Shown piece after piece: positions 52,636 to 63,112 of a stretch of DNA of 64,000 nt; the stretch's first letter is position 1, and each line of letters begins with the position of its first letter. The notes below the pieces were generated by a model. The model searched no databases. It was given only the letters and a program-made list of their open reading frames with translations, and had not been told where the DNA came from. A program made the translations under genes and the position numbers. This DNA comes from SZAS-79 sp963844255 (GTDB lineage: Bacteria > Pseudomonadota > Gammaproteobacteria > Burkholderiales > SG8-39), in the NCBI GenBank assembly GCA_963844255.1, contig CAWJNP010000014.1, forward strand, positions 62,001-126,000, read 5' to 3'.

Positions 52636-54587
52636 ATGACCGCCCGCCTCGAAGAGAACACCGCCCGCCGCGTCGAAGGCTGGCTGCACGCGTTCAACAC
52701 GGCGCTCGAGCATCCGGATCCGGCGCAACTGGCGTCGTTGTTCGTTGCAGATGGTCACTGGCGCGACGTGCTTGCGCTGACGTGGGGACTGGAGACCGTC
52801 AGCGGCGGCGCGGAAGTCGGCCGCCGGCTCGCCAGCCATCTCGTCGAGAGCGGCGCGCGAAATTTTGCGGTCGACCCGGAACGCTGTGCGCCGCGGATCG
52901 TCGAGCGCGCCGGCGTGCCGGTGATCGAAGCCATCCTCCGTTTCGAGACCACGACCGGCCACGGTGCCGGCATCGTTCGCTTCCGACTGGAAGACGATGC
53001 CAAGGCACCGGATGCGGCCTGGACGCTGCTGACCCTGCTCGACGAAATCAAAGGCCACGAGGAAGCCACACTGCGCGCGGGCCGCGAATCCTCGCCTTAC
53101 GCGCGCGACTTCCACGGACCCAACTGGGCGGATGAGCGCCGCGCGGCGGCCGCCTATGCCGACCGCGATCCCGCGGTGCTGGTCGTCGGCGGCGGCCATG
53201 CCGGCCTCACCATCGCCGCGCGGCTCGGACAACTCGGCGTCGACACCCTGGTGATCGATCGCATGGCGCGCGTCGGCGACAACTGGCGGCTGCGCTACCA
53301 CGGCCTCAAGCTGCACAACCAGGTGCACAGCAACCACCTGCCCTACCTGCCGTTTCCGCCCACCTGGCCCGCCTACCTGTCCAAAGACCAGATCGCCAAC
53401 TGGCTCGAGACCTACGTCGAGGCGATGGAGATCAACTTCTGGACACGCACGGCGTTCGAGGGCGCTGCGTTCGACGCGAGCACGCGCCGCTGGACCGCAC
53501 GGCTGCGCCTTGCCGATGGCAGCCTGCGCGAAATGCATCCGCGGCATGTGGTGATGGCGACCAGCGTGAGCGGCACGCCAAACATCCCCGCGATCCCCAC
53601 CCTCGAGCGTTTCGCCGGCACGGTGCTGCATTCCAGCCAGTTCGGAAGCGGCCACGATTGGAAGGACCGCCCGGTCCTGGTGATCGGCACCGGCACCAGC
53701 GCGCACGACATCGCCCAGGACCTGCAGGGCAGCGGCGCGCACGTCACCATGGTCCAGCGCAGTCCGACCCTGGTGGTCAACGTCGAGCCGAGCGCGCAGG
53801 TCTACGACGGCGTCTACCTCGGCGAGGGGCCGTCGCTTGCAGACCGCGACCTGATCAACCTCTCGATGCCGCTTGCGCTCACCAAAACGACCCACAAACT
53901 GCTCACCGACCGCGCGAAGGCCTGGGACAAGCCGCTGCTGGATGGGCTCGAGAAGGCAGGCTTCCGGCTTGATTTCGGCGAAGACGGCACCGGCTGGCCG
54001 CTGAAGTACCGGACCCGCGGCGGCGGCTACTACTTCAACGTCGGCTGCTCGGAACTGATCGTCTCGGGCGCGATCGGCCTGATTCAATACCACGACATCG
54101 CCGCGTTCGAGGCCGGCAGCGTGCGCATGAAGGATGGGCGCTCGCTGCCCGCCGAACTGGTGGTGCTGGCCACCGGCTACAAGGGCCAGGATCATCTGGT
54201 CGAGATGCTTTTCGGCGCCGAGGTTGCGAAGCGCGTCGGGCCGGTCTGGGGGTTCGATGCGCGCACCCAGGAACTGCGCAACATGTGGACCCGCACGGGC
54301 CAGACGGGCCTGTGGTTCACCGCCGGCGCGTTCTCGCAGTGCCGCGTCTATTCGAAGGTCCTCGCGCTGGCCAGGATCATCTGGTCGAGACGCTTTTCGG
54401 TGCCGAGGTTGCGAAGCGCGTGGGGCCGGTCTGGGGGTTCGATGCGCGCACCCAGGAACTGCGCAACATGTGGGCCCGCACGGGTCAGACGGGCCTGTGG
54501 TTCACGGCCGGCGCGTTCTCGCAATGCCGCGCCTATTCGAAGGTCCTCGCGCTGCAGATCAAGGCGTCCGAACTCGGGTTGATCTGA
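52636..54587 (+). pseudogene. Flavin-containing monooxygenase with SnoaL-like N-terminal domain; 3' end duplicated
   Basis: A fusion: residues 1-130 are a SnoaL/NTF2-like domain (RVEGWLHAFNTALEHPDPAQ, LASLFVADGHWRDVLALTWG). Then FAD motif VLVVGGGHAGLTIAARLG near 177, FAGTVLHSSQFGSGHDW (FxGxxxH FMO/BVMO fingerprint) and NADPH motif VLVIGTGTSAHDIAQDLQGS. VVLATGYKGQDHLVEMLFGA leads to the C-terminus. A 185-base segment is repeated in tandem near the end and, not being a multiple of three, throws the reading frame off before the proper end QIKASELGLI at 54587. With one copy removed the protein is about 588 residues. Confidence 0.85.
54185..54554 (+). repeat. Imperfect 185-bp tandem duplication
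   Basis: Copies 54185-54369 and 54370-54554 both begin GCCAGGATCATCTGGTCGAG and end CTCGCGCTG. They differ at about eight positions, mostly third codon bases (GGC/GGT, GTC/GTG, ACC/ACG, CAG/CAA), a pattern of two diverged alleles rather than a fresh duplication. Confidence 0.9.
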
Positions 54588-54624
54588 GGCCGGAGCAAGG
54601 CTGCCGGACACACGCGCGGTGTTC

Positions 54625-54656
54625 CGGTATCGATACATGAACTACCGCGCAAGCCG
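54625..54656 (+). repeat. CGGTATCGATACA direct repeat, left of kdp
   Basis: CGGTATCGATACA followed by a partly conserved AACT-CCG-GCAA stretch; recurs at 63035. It lies between the monooxygenase and the kdp promoter. Confidence 0.55.
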
Positions 54657-54717
54657 CTCCTGGAGCCGGTCTCCGGATCTGAAAGCGAAACAATGTTGTC
54701 CGTGGCGGGGAACAATT

Positions 54718-54782
54718 TTTACGCCTTCTTTACGCCGGCACGACCAAGCTTGACACCGCTTTGATACGGATCCGCCTATCTT
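54718..54782 (+). promoter_or_regulatory. KdpE-type direct repeat and kdp promoter
   Basis: TTTACGCC repeated exactly 11 bases apart (54718-54725, 54729-54736), the spacing of OmpR-family regulator sites and similar to known KdpE targets (TTTAtAC..TTTAcAC). TTGACA at 54750 and a CCTATCTT region at 54775-54782 follow as promoter elements (spacer long, 19-21). Confidence 0.6.
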
Positions 54783-54810
54783 ACGAGGCATCCAATCGAA
54801 GGGGACGGAC

Positions 54811-54903
54811 ATGGACGTGATCTATCTGGCACTCGGTCTGGCGTTCTTCGCGGCCAGCGCGGCGCTGGTGTACGCATTCGAACACCTGAGGAAGCCCTCA
54901 TGA
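54811..54903 (+). CDS. Small membrane protein upstream of kdpF
   Basis: 30 residues, MDVIYLALGLAFFAASAALV then YAFEHLRKPS: one helix with a short charged tail. Similar tiny proteins precede kdpF in other Burkholderiales. It overlaps kdpF by four bases. Too short for normal gene finders. Confidence 0.65.
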   Translation: MDVIYLALGLAFFAASAALVYAFEHLRKPS

Positions 54904-54992
54904 GCGGCCTCTACCTCATCGGCGCCCTGCTCGCGGCGGGGCTGTTCGTGTACCTCGTCTACGCGCTGTTCAAGCCGGAGGACTTTTCATGA
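54900..54992 (+). CDS. kdpF: K+-transporting ATPase subunit KdpF
   Basis: 30 residues, MSGLYLIGALLAAGLFVYLV then YALFKPEDFS, matching the KdpF pattern (helix, YLVYALxxPEkF). It stabilises the KdpFABC complex. It is coupled to both neighbours by ATGA overlaps. Confidence 0.85.
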   Translation: MSGLYLIGALLAAGLFVYLVYALFKPEDFS

Positions 54993-56802
54993 CCTCCAAC
55001 CTGATCGTGCAGTGCGTGGTGTACCTCGCGGTACTGCTGCTGCTCGCGAAGCCGCTCGGAACCTACATGGCGCGCGTCTATGCGGGCGAACCGGCCTTCC
55101 TCTACCGCTGGGCGCGCCGGCGGAACGCCTCATCTACCGCCTCTCCGGCGTCGACCCGAAGCACGAGATGCGCTGGACCCAGTACGCGTTCGCGGTGCTG
55201 GCCTTCAACCTGCTCGGGCTCCTGGCGGTCTACGCGCTGCAGCGCCTGCAGGCGCGTCCTGCCGCTCAACCCGCAGGGCTTGCGCGGCGGTCTACGCCCG
55301 ACTCGGCGTTCAACACCGCGGTCAGCTTCGCCACCAACACCAACTGGCAGGGCTACGGCGGCGAGACGACGCATGAGCTACCTGACCCAGATGCTCGGGC
55401 TCACGGTGCAGAACTTCGTCTCGGCCGCGACCGGCATGGCGGTGCTGGTCGCGCTGATCCGCGGCTTCGCGCGCGCAGGTCGGCCGAGACGATCGGCAAC
55501 TTCTGGGTCGACCTGACGCGCGGCGACGCTCTACATCCTGCTGCCGCTGTCGCTCGTCCTCGCGCTGGTCCTGGTCGTCGCAGGGCGTGGTGCAGACCTT
55601 CGCGCCTACCAGACGTGCCGCTGTCGAGTCGTCGATACGAGCCGACTCGACGCCGCGGCAGCCGCTCAAGGACGGCAGGCAAGCCGGTCACGGACCGTCA
55701 GAGCAGGTCATCGCGGTCGGCCCGGCCGCCTCGCAGATCGCGATCAAGCAGCTCGGCACCAACGGCGGCGGCTTCTTCAACGTCAACTCGGCGCACCCGT
55801 TCGAGAATCCGACGCCGCTCTCGAACTTCCTCGAGATGCTCGCGATCCTGCTGATCCCGGCGGCGCTGTGCTACACGTTCGGCAGGATGGTCGGCGACAC
55901 GCGCCAGGGCTGGGCGGTGCTCGCGGCGATGACGCGTCATCTTCGTCGCCGCTGCTGGCGGTCGCGTGCTGGCGCCGAGCAGGCGGGCAACCCGCTGCTC
56001 GCGGCGCTCGGCGTCGACCAGGCGGCCATCGACGACCGCAGGCGGGCGGCAACATGGAAGGCAAGGAAGTCGCGCTTCGGCATCGCCAACTCGGCGCTCT
56101 GGGCCACGGCCACGACCGCCGCCTCGAACGGCTCGGTCAACTCGATGCACGATTCCTTCACGCCGCTCGGCGGCCTGGTGCCGATGTGGCTGATGCAGCT
56201 CGGCGAGGTCATCTTCGGCGGCGTCGGCTCCGGGCTCTACGGCATGCTGATGTTCGCGATCGTCGCCGTGTTCATCGCCGGCCTGATGGTCGGGCGCACG
56301 CCCGAGTACCTCGGCAAGAAGATCGAGGCCTTCGAGATGAAGATGGCCTCGCTCGTGATCCTGATTCCGCCGCTGGTCGTGCTGGTCGGCACGGCGCGTC
56401 GCGGTGCATGATCGACGCCGGGCAAGGCCGGGGTCGCCAATCCCGGGCGCGCACGGCTTCTCGCGAAATCCTCTACGCCTTCTCCTCGGCCGGCAACAAC
56501 AACGGCAGCGCCTTCGCCGGCCTCTCGGCGAACACGCCGTTCTACAACACGGCGCTCGGGCATCGCGATGCTGTTCGCGCGCTACTGGCTGATCGATCCC
56601 GGTGCTGGCGATCGCCGGCTCGCTCGCCGCGCAAGAAGACGCGTGCCGGCCGGCGCCGGCACGCTGCCGACGCACACGCCGCTGTTCGTCGTGCATGCTG
56701 CGTCGGCACGTGATCCTGATCGTCGGCGCGCTGACCTTCGTGCCCGGCGCTCGCGCTCGGGCCCGATCGTCGAGCACCTGCATGCTGACGGCCAGCCGAT
56801 GA
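54989..56802 (+). pseudogene. kdpA: K+-transporting ATPase subunit KdpA, many frameshifts
   Basis: Assembled over three frames the protein is a full KdpA of about 600 residues: IVQCVVYLAVLLLLAKPLGT, RLIYRLSGVDPKHEMRWTQY, MSYLTQMLGLTVQNFVSAAT, IKQLGTNGGGFFNVNSAHPF (selectivity-filter region), SVNSMHDSFTPLGGLVPMWL, GEVIFGGVGSGLYGMLMFAI, AFSSAGNNNGSAFAGLSANT and IVEHL. The frame changes at least ten times between 55118 and 56790, on average every 150 bases. Such a density with every block still conserved points to base errors rather than decay. KdpA is the potassium channel-like subunit. Confidence 0.85.
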
Positions 56803-56822
56803 ACCGTCTGAGGAGAATGACC

Positions 56823-58932
56823 ATGACCGCCGCCAGCCGAGCCACGTCCGCTGTTCGATCCGGCCGATCGCTCGCGGCCGCGCGATCGTCGATGTCGTTC
56901 GTCAAGCTCGATCCGCGGCGCCAGCTCGCGCAACCCGGTGATGTTCGTCGTCTACGTCGGCAGCATCCTCACGACCGTGCTCTGTGCTTGCAGGCGCTCG
57001 GTCGGCCGAGGGCGAGGCGCCGGCCGGCTTCATCCTCGGCGATCTCCGCTCTGGCTGTGGTTCACGGTGCTGTTCGCCAACTTCGCCGAGGCGATGGCCG
57101 AAGGCCGCGGCAAGGCGCAGGCCGACACGCTGCGCAGCGCGCGCAGCGCGACATCACGGCGAAGAAGCTCGACGCGCCGCGCGACAGCGCGACGCTCCGA
57201 TCGCGTCGTCGCCTCCGCGACGCTGCGCAAGGGCGACGTCGTCCTCGTCGAGGCCGGCGACATCATTCCCGGCGACGGCGAGGTCATCGAAGGCGTCGCC
57301 TCGGTCGACGAGAGCGCCATCACCGGCGAATCGCGCGCCGGTCATCCGCGAGTCCGGCGGCGACCGCAGCGCGGTCACCGGCGGCACGCGCGTGCTCTCC
57401 GACTGGCTCGTCGTCCGCATCACCGCCAACCCCGGCGAGACCTTCCTCGACCGCATGATCGCCATGGTCGAGGGCGCGAAGCGCCAGAAGACGCCGAACG
57501 AGATCGCGCTCGACCATCCTGCTGGCGGCGCTGACCATCATCTTCCTGCTCGCCACGCGTCACGCTGCTGCCGTTCTCGCTCTACAGCGTCGAAGCCGCG
57601 GGCCGGGCACGCCGGTCACGCATCACCGTGCTGGTCGCGCTGCTGGTCTGCCTGATCCCGACGACGATCGGCGGCCTGCTCTCGGCGATCGGCATCGCCG
57701 GCATGGACCGCATGATCCAGGCCAACGTGATCGCCATGTCGGGCCGCGCGGTCGAGGCCGCCGGCGACGTCGACGTGCTGCTGCTCGACAAGACCGGCAC
57801 GATCACGCTCGGCAACCGCCAGGCGGCCGCGCTTCATGCCCGCGCCGGGCGTCGACCGAGCGCGACCTGGCCGACGCGGCGCAGCTCGCGTCGCTCGCCG
57901 ACGAGACGCCCGAGGGCCGCAGCATCGTGGTGCTGGCCAAGCAGAAGTATCGGCCTGCGCGGACGCGACGTGCGCGAGCTCGGCGCGACCTTCGTCCCGT
58001 TCACCGCCCAGACCCGCATGAGCGGCGTCGACCTCGGCGGCCGCGCAGATCCGCAAGGGCGCGGCGGACGCCATCGACGCCTACGTCGCAGCGCACGGCG
58101 GGCACTGCCCCGCTGACGGTCGAGCGCGCAGCGTCGACGACCGTCGCGCAAGGCGGCGCGACGCCGCTCGTCGTCGCCGACGGCCCGGCGGTGCTCGGCG
58201 TCGATCGACCTGAAGGACATCGTCAAAGGCGGCATCAAGGAGCGCTTCGCCGAGCTGCGCCGCATGGGCATCAAGACGGTGATGATCACCGGCGACAACC
58301 CGCTGACCGCCGCCGCCATCGCCGCCGAAGCGGGCGTCGACGACTTCCTCGCCGAGGCGACGCCCGAGGCCAAGCTCGAAGCTGATCCGCGAGTACCAGG
58401 CGCGGCGGGCGCCTGGTCGCGATGACCGGCGACGGCACGAACGACGCGCCCGCGCTCGCGCAGGCCGACGTCGCCGTCGCGATGAACACCGGCACGCAGG
58501 CCGCGAAGGAAGCCGGCAACATGGTCGACCTCGACTCGAACCCGACCAAGCTGATCGAGATCGTCGAGATCGGCAAGCAGCTGCTGATGACGCGCGGCGC
58601 GCTGACCACGTTCAGCATCGCCAACGACGTGGCCAAGTACTTCGCGATCATCCCGGCCGCGTTCGCGACGCACCTATCCCGCAGCTCGACGCGCTCAACG
58701 TCATGCGCCTCGCGAGCCCCGCGAGCGCGATCCTGTCGGCGGTGATCTTCAACGCGCTCATCATCATCGTGCTGATCCCGCTCGCGCTGCGCGGCGTGCG
58801 CTATCGCGCCGGTCGGCGCGGCGCGTGCTGCTGCGCGACAACCTGCTGATCTACGGCCTCGGCGGCCTGATCGTGCCGTTCGTCGGCATCAAGCTGATCG
58901 ACCTGATGCTCGTGGCGCTCGGCCTGGTCTGA
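56823..58932 (+). pseudogene. kdpB: K+-transporting P-type ATPase subunit KdpB, many frameshifts
   Basis: Starts MTAASRATSA six bases after AGGAGA. Blocks in different frames: FVKLDPRRQL, GRGKAQADTLRSARS, VLVEAGDIIPGDGEVIEGVA, SVDESAITGES, VDVLLLDKTGTITLGN (phosphorylated Asp), VMITGDNPLTAAAIAAEAGV, LVAMTGDGTNDAPALAQADV and ANDVAKYFAIIPAAF. It ends DLMLVALGLV at 58932. About 700 residues, normal length. Frame changes occur throughout, most densely before 57600. ATP-driven subunit of the Kdp pump. Confidence 0.87.
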
Positions 58933-58957
58933 AATCGCAGTGACAAGGAGATTGACC

Positions 58958-59539
58958 ATGCTCAAGGAACTGCAAACCCGCGCTGCGTCGCTGCTCGTGT
59001 TGCTGACGCTGGTCACCGGCGTCGCTCTACCCGCTCGCTCGTGACCGGCATCGGCCAAGCTGCTGTTCCCCGCCAGGCGAACGGCAGCCTGATCGAGCAG
59101 GACGGACAAGCCGCGTCGGCTCGGCGCTGATCGGCCAGCCGTTCGCGGACCCAAGTACTTCTGGGGCCGTCCCTCGGCCACCTCGCCGTACCCGTACAAC
59201 GCGAGCGCCTCCGGCGGCTCGAACCTGGGCCCGACCGAACCCGGCGCTCGGCGACGCAGTGGCCGGACGCATCGAGGCCCTGCGCGCGGCCGATCCGGGC
59301 AACAGCGCTGCGGTGCCGGTCGATCTGGTCACCGCGTCGGGCAGCGGCCTCGATCCGCACATCAGCCCGGCGGCGGCCGAGTACCAGACCGACCCGCGTG
59401 GCGAACGCCCGCAAGGTCGACGCCGCGAACGTGCGTCGCGGTGGCCGCCGCAACCGAGGGCCGCCAGCTGGGATTCCTCGGCGAGCCCAGGGTCAACGTG
59501 CTGAAGCTCAATCTCGCGCTCGACCGCATGCCAGAATAG
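58958..59539 (+). pseudogene. kdpC: K+-transporting ATPase subunit KdpC, frameshifted
   Basis: AAGGAG, then MLKELQTRAASLLVLLTLVT (membrane anchor), VTGIGQA, FADPKYFWGRPSATS, SPYPYNASASGGSNLGPT, VPVDLVTASGSGLDPHISPA (KdpC signature), FLGEPRVNVLKLNLALD. The total is 582 bases, an exact multiple of three, so the shifts (near 59020, 59090, 59235, 59400, 59435) balance. KdpC is the assembly/affinity subunit. Confidence 0.85.
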
Positions 59540-59545
59540 CCGGCC

Positions 59546-62294
59546 ATGAGCGACAGCCGGCCCGATCCCGATGCACTGCTCGCCCGCGTCCAGCGCGAAG
59601 AGCGCAAGGAGCAGCGCGGGAAGCTGAAGATCTTCTTCGGCGCCGCGCCGGCGTCGGCAAGACCTACGCCATGCTGCAGGCCGCGCGCGCCCAGCGCGAG
59701 GCCGGTGTCGACGTGGTCGTCGGCTTCGTCGAAACCCACGGCCGCAGCGAGACCGACGCGCTGCTCGACGGCCTCGAGGTCCTGCCCTCGCGCGAGGTCG
59801 AGTACCGCGGCGGGATCGTGCAGGAGTTCGATCTCGACGCGGCCCTTGCGCGCAAGCCGGCCCTGCTGCTCGTCGACGAGCTCGCCCACACCAATGCGCG
59901 CCGGCTCGCGCCACGCCAAGCGCTGGCAGGACGTCGACGAACTGCTCGAGGCCGGCATCGACGTCTACACGACGCTCAACGTCCAGCACCTCGAGAGCCT
60001 CAACGACGTGGTCGGCCAGATCACCGGCGTGCGCGTCTGCGAGACGGTGCCCGACAAGGTGTTCGACGAGGCCGACGAGGTCGAACTGGTCGACCTGCCG
60101 CCGGACGAACTGCTCGCGCGTCTCGCGGCAGGCAAGGTCTACCTCGCCCGAGCAGGCGCAGCGCGCCGCCAAGAATTTCTTCCGCAAGGGCAACCTGATC
60201 GCCCTGCGCGAGCTGGCGCTGCGCCGCACCGCGGAGCGCGTGGATGACGCAGATGCGCGACTACCGCGAGGACCACGCGATCCACCGTGCCTGGCCGGTC
60301 TCCGAACGGCTGCTGGTCTGCGTCGGGCCGGGCCAGCACGCCGAGCACCTGGTGCGCGCCGCGCGCCGGCTCGCCACGAGCCTTGCCGCGGAGTGGATTG
60401 CGCTGTACGTCGAGACCCCGAACTGCAGCGCCTGCCCGAAGGCGAACGCGACCGCATTCTGCGCACCCTGCGCCTCGCCGAAGAACTCGGCGCACGTTCT
60501 GTGACGGTCGGCGGTGGGAACGTTCCGGCCGAGATCGTCGGCTTCGCGCGCGCGCAGAATGTGAGCAGATCGTACTCGGCAAGCCGCGACGCCGCGGGCT
60601 GCTGCGACGGCTGGTGACCTCCACAGTCGACCGCGTTGTGCAGGCCGCCAGCGACATCGACGTGGAAATCATCGGTACCGAGGCGCGCCCCGCCACGCTG
60701 GCGTTCGGCAGCGCGACGCCGATCCTCGATCGCAGCCGCGCCCACCTCGGCGTCACCGGGCCACAGCGCGACGAGAAGCTGCGCTGGCCGGGGTACGCGG
60801 GCGCCGCGGCGATCACGTTCGCCTCGACGCTGATCGGCAGCCTCATGCACGGCACCTTTCACCCCACCAACCTGGTGATGATCTATCTCGCCGGGATCGT
60901 GCTGGTCGCGGTGCGCTACGGACGCGGACCGTCGGTGTTCTCCTCGGTTCTGTCGGTAGCCGCGTTCGACTACTTCTTCGTGCAGCCCTACTTGACGTTC
61001 GCCGTGTCCGACTCCCAGTATCTGGTGACCTTCGCGGTCATGCTGGCGGTGGGCCTGGTGATCAGCAGCCTTGCCGCAGCGTGCGCATGCAGGCACGCAT
61101 TGCCGGGTACCGCGAGCAGCGCATGTCGGCCCTGTACGAAATGAGCCGCGAGCTGGCGGGAACCTACGAGGTCGGCGCGATGGCGCGCATCGGCGTACAG
61201 CATCTGTGCGAAGTGTTGGCGAGCCGGGCCGTCATCCTGCTGCCCGAGCGACCGCGCCGCGCCGGCGCGCCTGCGTCAATCCCGCCGACGAGAGTATCGC
61301 AGGGTCCTTCCACGGCGCGGACCTGTCGATCGCGCAGTGGGTGTACGACCACGGCCAGCCGGCGGACTGGGCATCGACACGCTCGCGGGAAGCGACACGC
61401 ACTTCCTGCCGCTCGCCTCGCCGAACCGCACGGTCGGCGTGGCCGCGCTTCTGCCGGGCGATCCGCGCCGCCTGTTCGTGCCCGAGCAGCGGCGCCTGCT
61501 CGACACCTTCGCGGGCCAGATCGCGATCGCGATCGAACGTGCGCCGCTGGCCGAAGAGGGGCGCAACGCGCGCGTGCGCGTCGAAACCGAGGAACTGCGC
61601 AACTCCCTGCTGGCGGGAATTTCGCACGATCTGCGCACACCGCTCGCGTCGATCGTCGGGTCGGCCTCGACCTGGCCGACAGCGCCGCCCAGCTGAGCGA
61701 GTCGGCGCGCAGGGGCCTGGCGGTCGGCATCAGCGACGAGGCGCGCCACATGAGCGAGGTGGTCGCCAACGTGCTCGACCTCGCGCGTTTCCAGGCCGGC
61801 GCGTTCAGGCTCAACCTGCAGTGGAACGTGCTCGACGAAGTGGTCGGTGCCGCGCTTGCGCGCGCAAAGCCCCGCCTCGCCGGCACGCGAAATCGCGCTC
61901 TCGCTGCCGCCGGAAGCGCCTTTGGTTCAGTTCGACCCGGTATTGATCGAAGAGGTGCCCTCGTCAACCTGCTGGAGAACGCCGCGAAGTACACCGCGGC
62001 GGACAGCCGGTCGCGGTCAGCGCCGAAGTCGTGCAGGACGGCCTGTCGGTGTCGGTCAGCGACAACGGTCCCGGGCTGCGCCCGGGCGAGGAGGGACAGG
62101 TATTCGAGAAGTTCTATCGCGGCTCCCCGGAGTCCGCCACCGGCGGGGTGGGTCTCGGGCTTGCGATCTGCCGCAGCATCGTCGAAGCGCATGGCGGAAA
62201 GATCGGCGCCGGGCGCAGCGCAAGCGGCGGGGCGCGCTTCAGCTTCGTCCTGCCGCAGACGGCGGCTGCGCCGGTCCTCGAGGCCGAGGCCTGA
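59546..62294 (+). pseudogene. kdpD: Sensor kinase KdpD, frameshifted
   Basis: MSDSRPDPDALLARVQREER leads to the KdpD domain. Walker-A GVGKTYAML is split by a shift near 59648. VVVGFVETHGRSETDALLDG, LLLVDELAHTNA and DVYTTLNVQHLESLNDVVGQ follow. A USP-like segment (RLLVCVGPGQHAEHLVRAAR), four helices (61-62% of the way: VMIYLAGIVLVAVRYGRGPS), a GAF-like part, and the kinase core SLLAGISHDLRTPLASIVGS (phospho-His), NLLENAAKYT, VSDNGPGLRPGE, GGVGLGLAICRSIVEAHGG complete it. About 910 residues with shifts near 59648, 59910, 60150, 60240, 60440, 60560, 61075, 61270, 61370, 61665, 61890 and 62010. Confidence 0.87.
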
Positions 62295-62301
62295 GCCCCG
62301 C

Positions 62302-62999
62302 ATGACTTCCGCGCGCCCCGTGGTGGTGGTCATCGAAGACGAGCCGCAGATCCGGCGCTTCCTCAAGGCGTCGCTCGATGCGCACGAATTCACGGTGCAC
62401 GAGGCGCACACCGGGCGGCAGGGGCTGGTGGAGTGCGCGACCCGGCGCCCGGAAGTCGTGATCCTCGACCTCGGCCTGCCGGACATGGATGGTGTGGAGG
62501 TCATCCGGCGCCTGCGCGAGTGGACCGGAGTGCCGGTGATCGTGCTCTCGGCGCGCAGCCAGGAGACCGACAAGATCGCGGCGCTCGAGGCCGGCGCGGA
62601 CGACTATGTGGTCAAGCCCTTCGGCGTCGGCGAGCTGATTGCGCGCATGCGCGTCGCGCTGCGCCATGCGGCCACGCCCGGCACCGATTCGAACGGCCGG
62701 TTCAGCGCGGGCGACATCGAGGTCGATCTGCTGAACCGCGAGGTGCGCCGCGCCGGCGCCGCGGTCCATCTGACGCCCACCGAGTACCGCCTGCTCTCGG
62801 TCCTGGTAAAGCACCCCGGACGGGTTCTGACCCAGCGCTTTCTTCTGCAGGAAGCCTGGGGCCCGGCTACGTGGAGAGCGCGCATTACCTGCGCATCTAC
62901 ATGGCGAACCTGAGGAAGAAGCTCGAAGCCGACCCGGCCCAACCCCGCCACCTGCTCACCGAAACCGGGGTAGGGTACCGTTTCAACGCAGGGGCCTGA
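62302..62999 (+). pseudogene. kdpE: Response regulator KdpE, one frameshift near the end
   Basis: Receiver domain: VVVVIEDEPQIRRFLKASLD (acidic pocket), EVVILDLGLPDMDGVEVIRR (phospho-Asp), VPVIVLSARSQETDKIAALE, DDYVVKPFGVGELIARMRVA (Lys). Winged helix: VHLTPTEYRLLSVLVKHPGR, then one missing base near 62862 before GYVESAHYLRIYMANLRKKL and TETGVGYRFNAGA. 698 bases, one short of a multiple of three. It activates kdp under potassium limitation with KdpD. Confidence 0.9.
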
Positions 63000-63034
63000 T
63001 CCATCGCGCCCGCAGCCCGGCTTCCAGGGTGTAT

Positions 63035-63066
63035 CGGTATCGATACACAAACTCCCGTGCAACCGC
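63035..63066 (+). repeat. CGGTATCGATACA direct repeat, right of kdp
   Basis: CGGTATCGATACA then AACT-CCG-GCAA with few differences from the copy at 54625. It lies 35 bases after the kdpE stop. The four preceding bases extend it to GTATCGGTATCGATAC, as in the copy at 28258. Confidence 0.55.
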
Positions 63067-63112
63067 CCGCAGAAGCGGACTTTGTCGATAGAAAGATCAG
63101 AAATTACATCGT

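Noticed and set aside
54989..62294. Programmed frameshifting in the kdp genes
   Set aside because: No slippery sequence or structure pattern, dozens of events in both directions; errors are far more likely.
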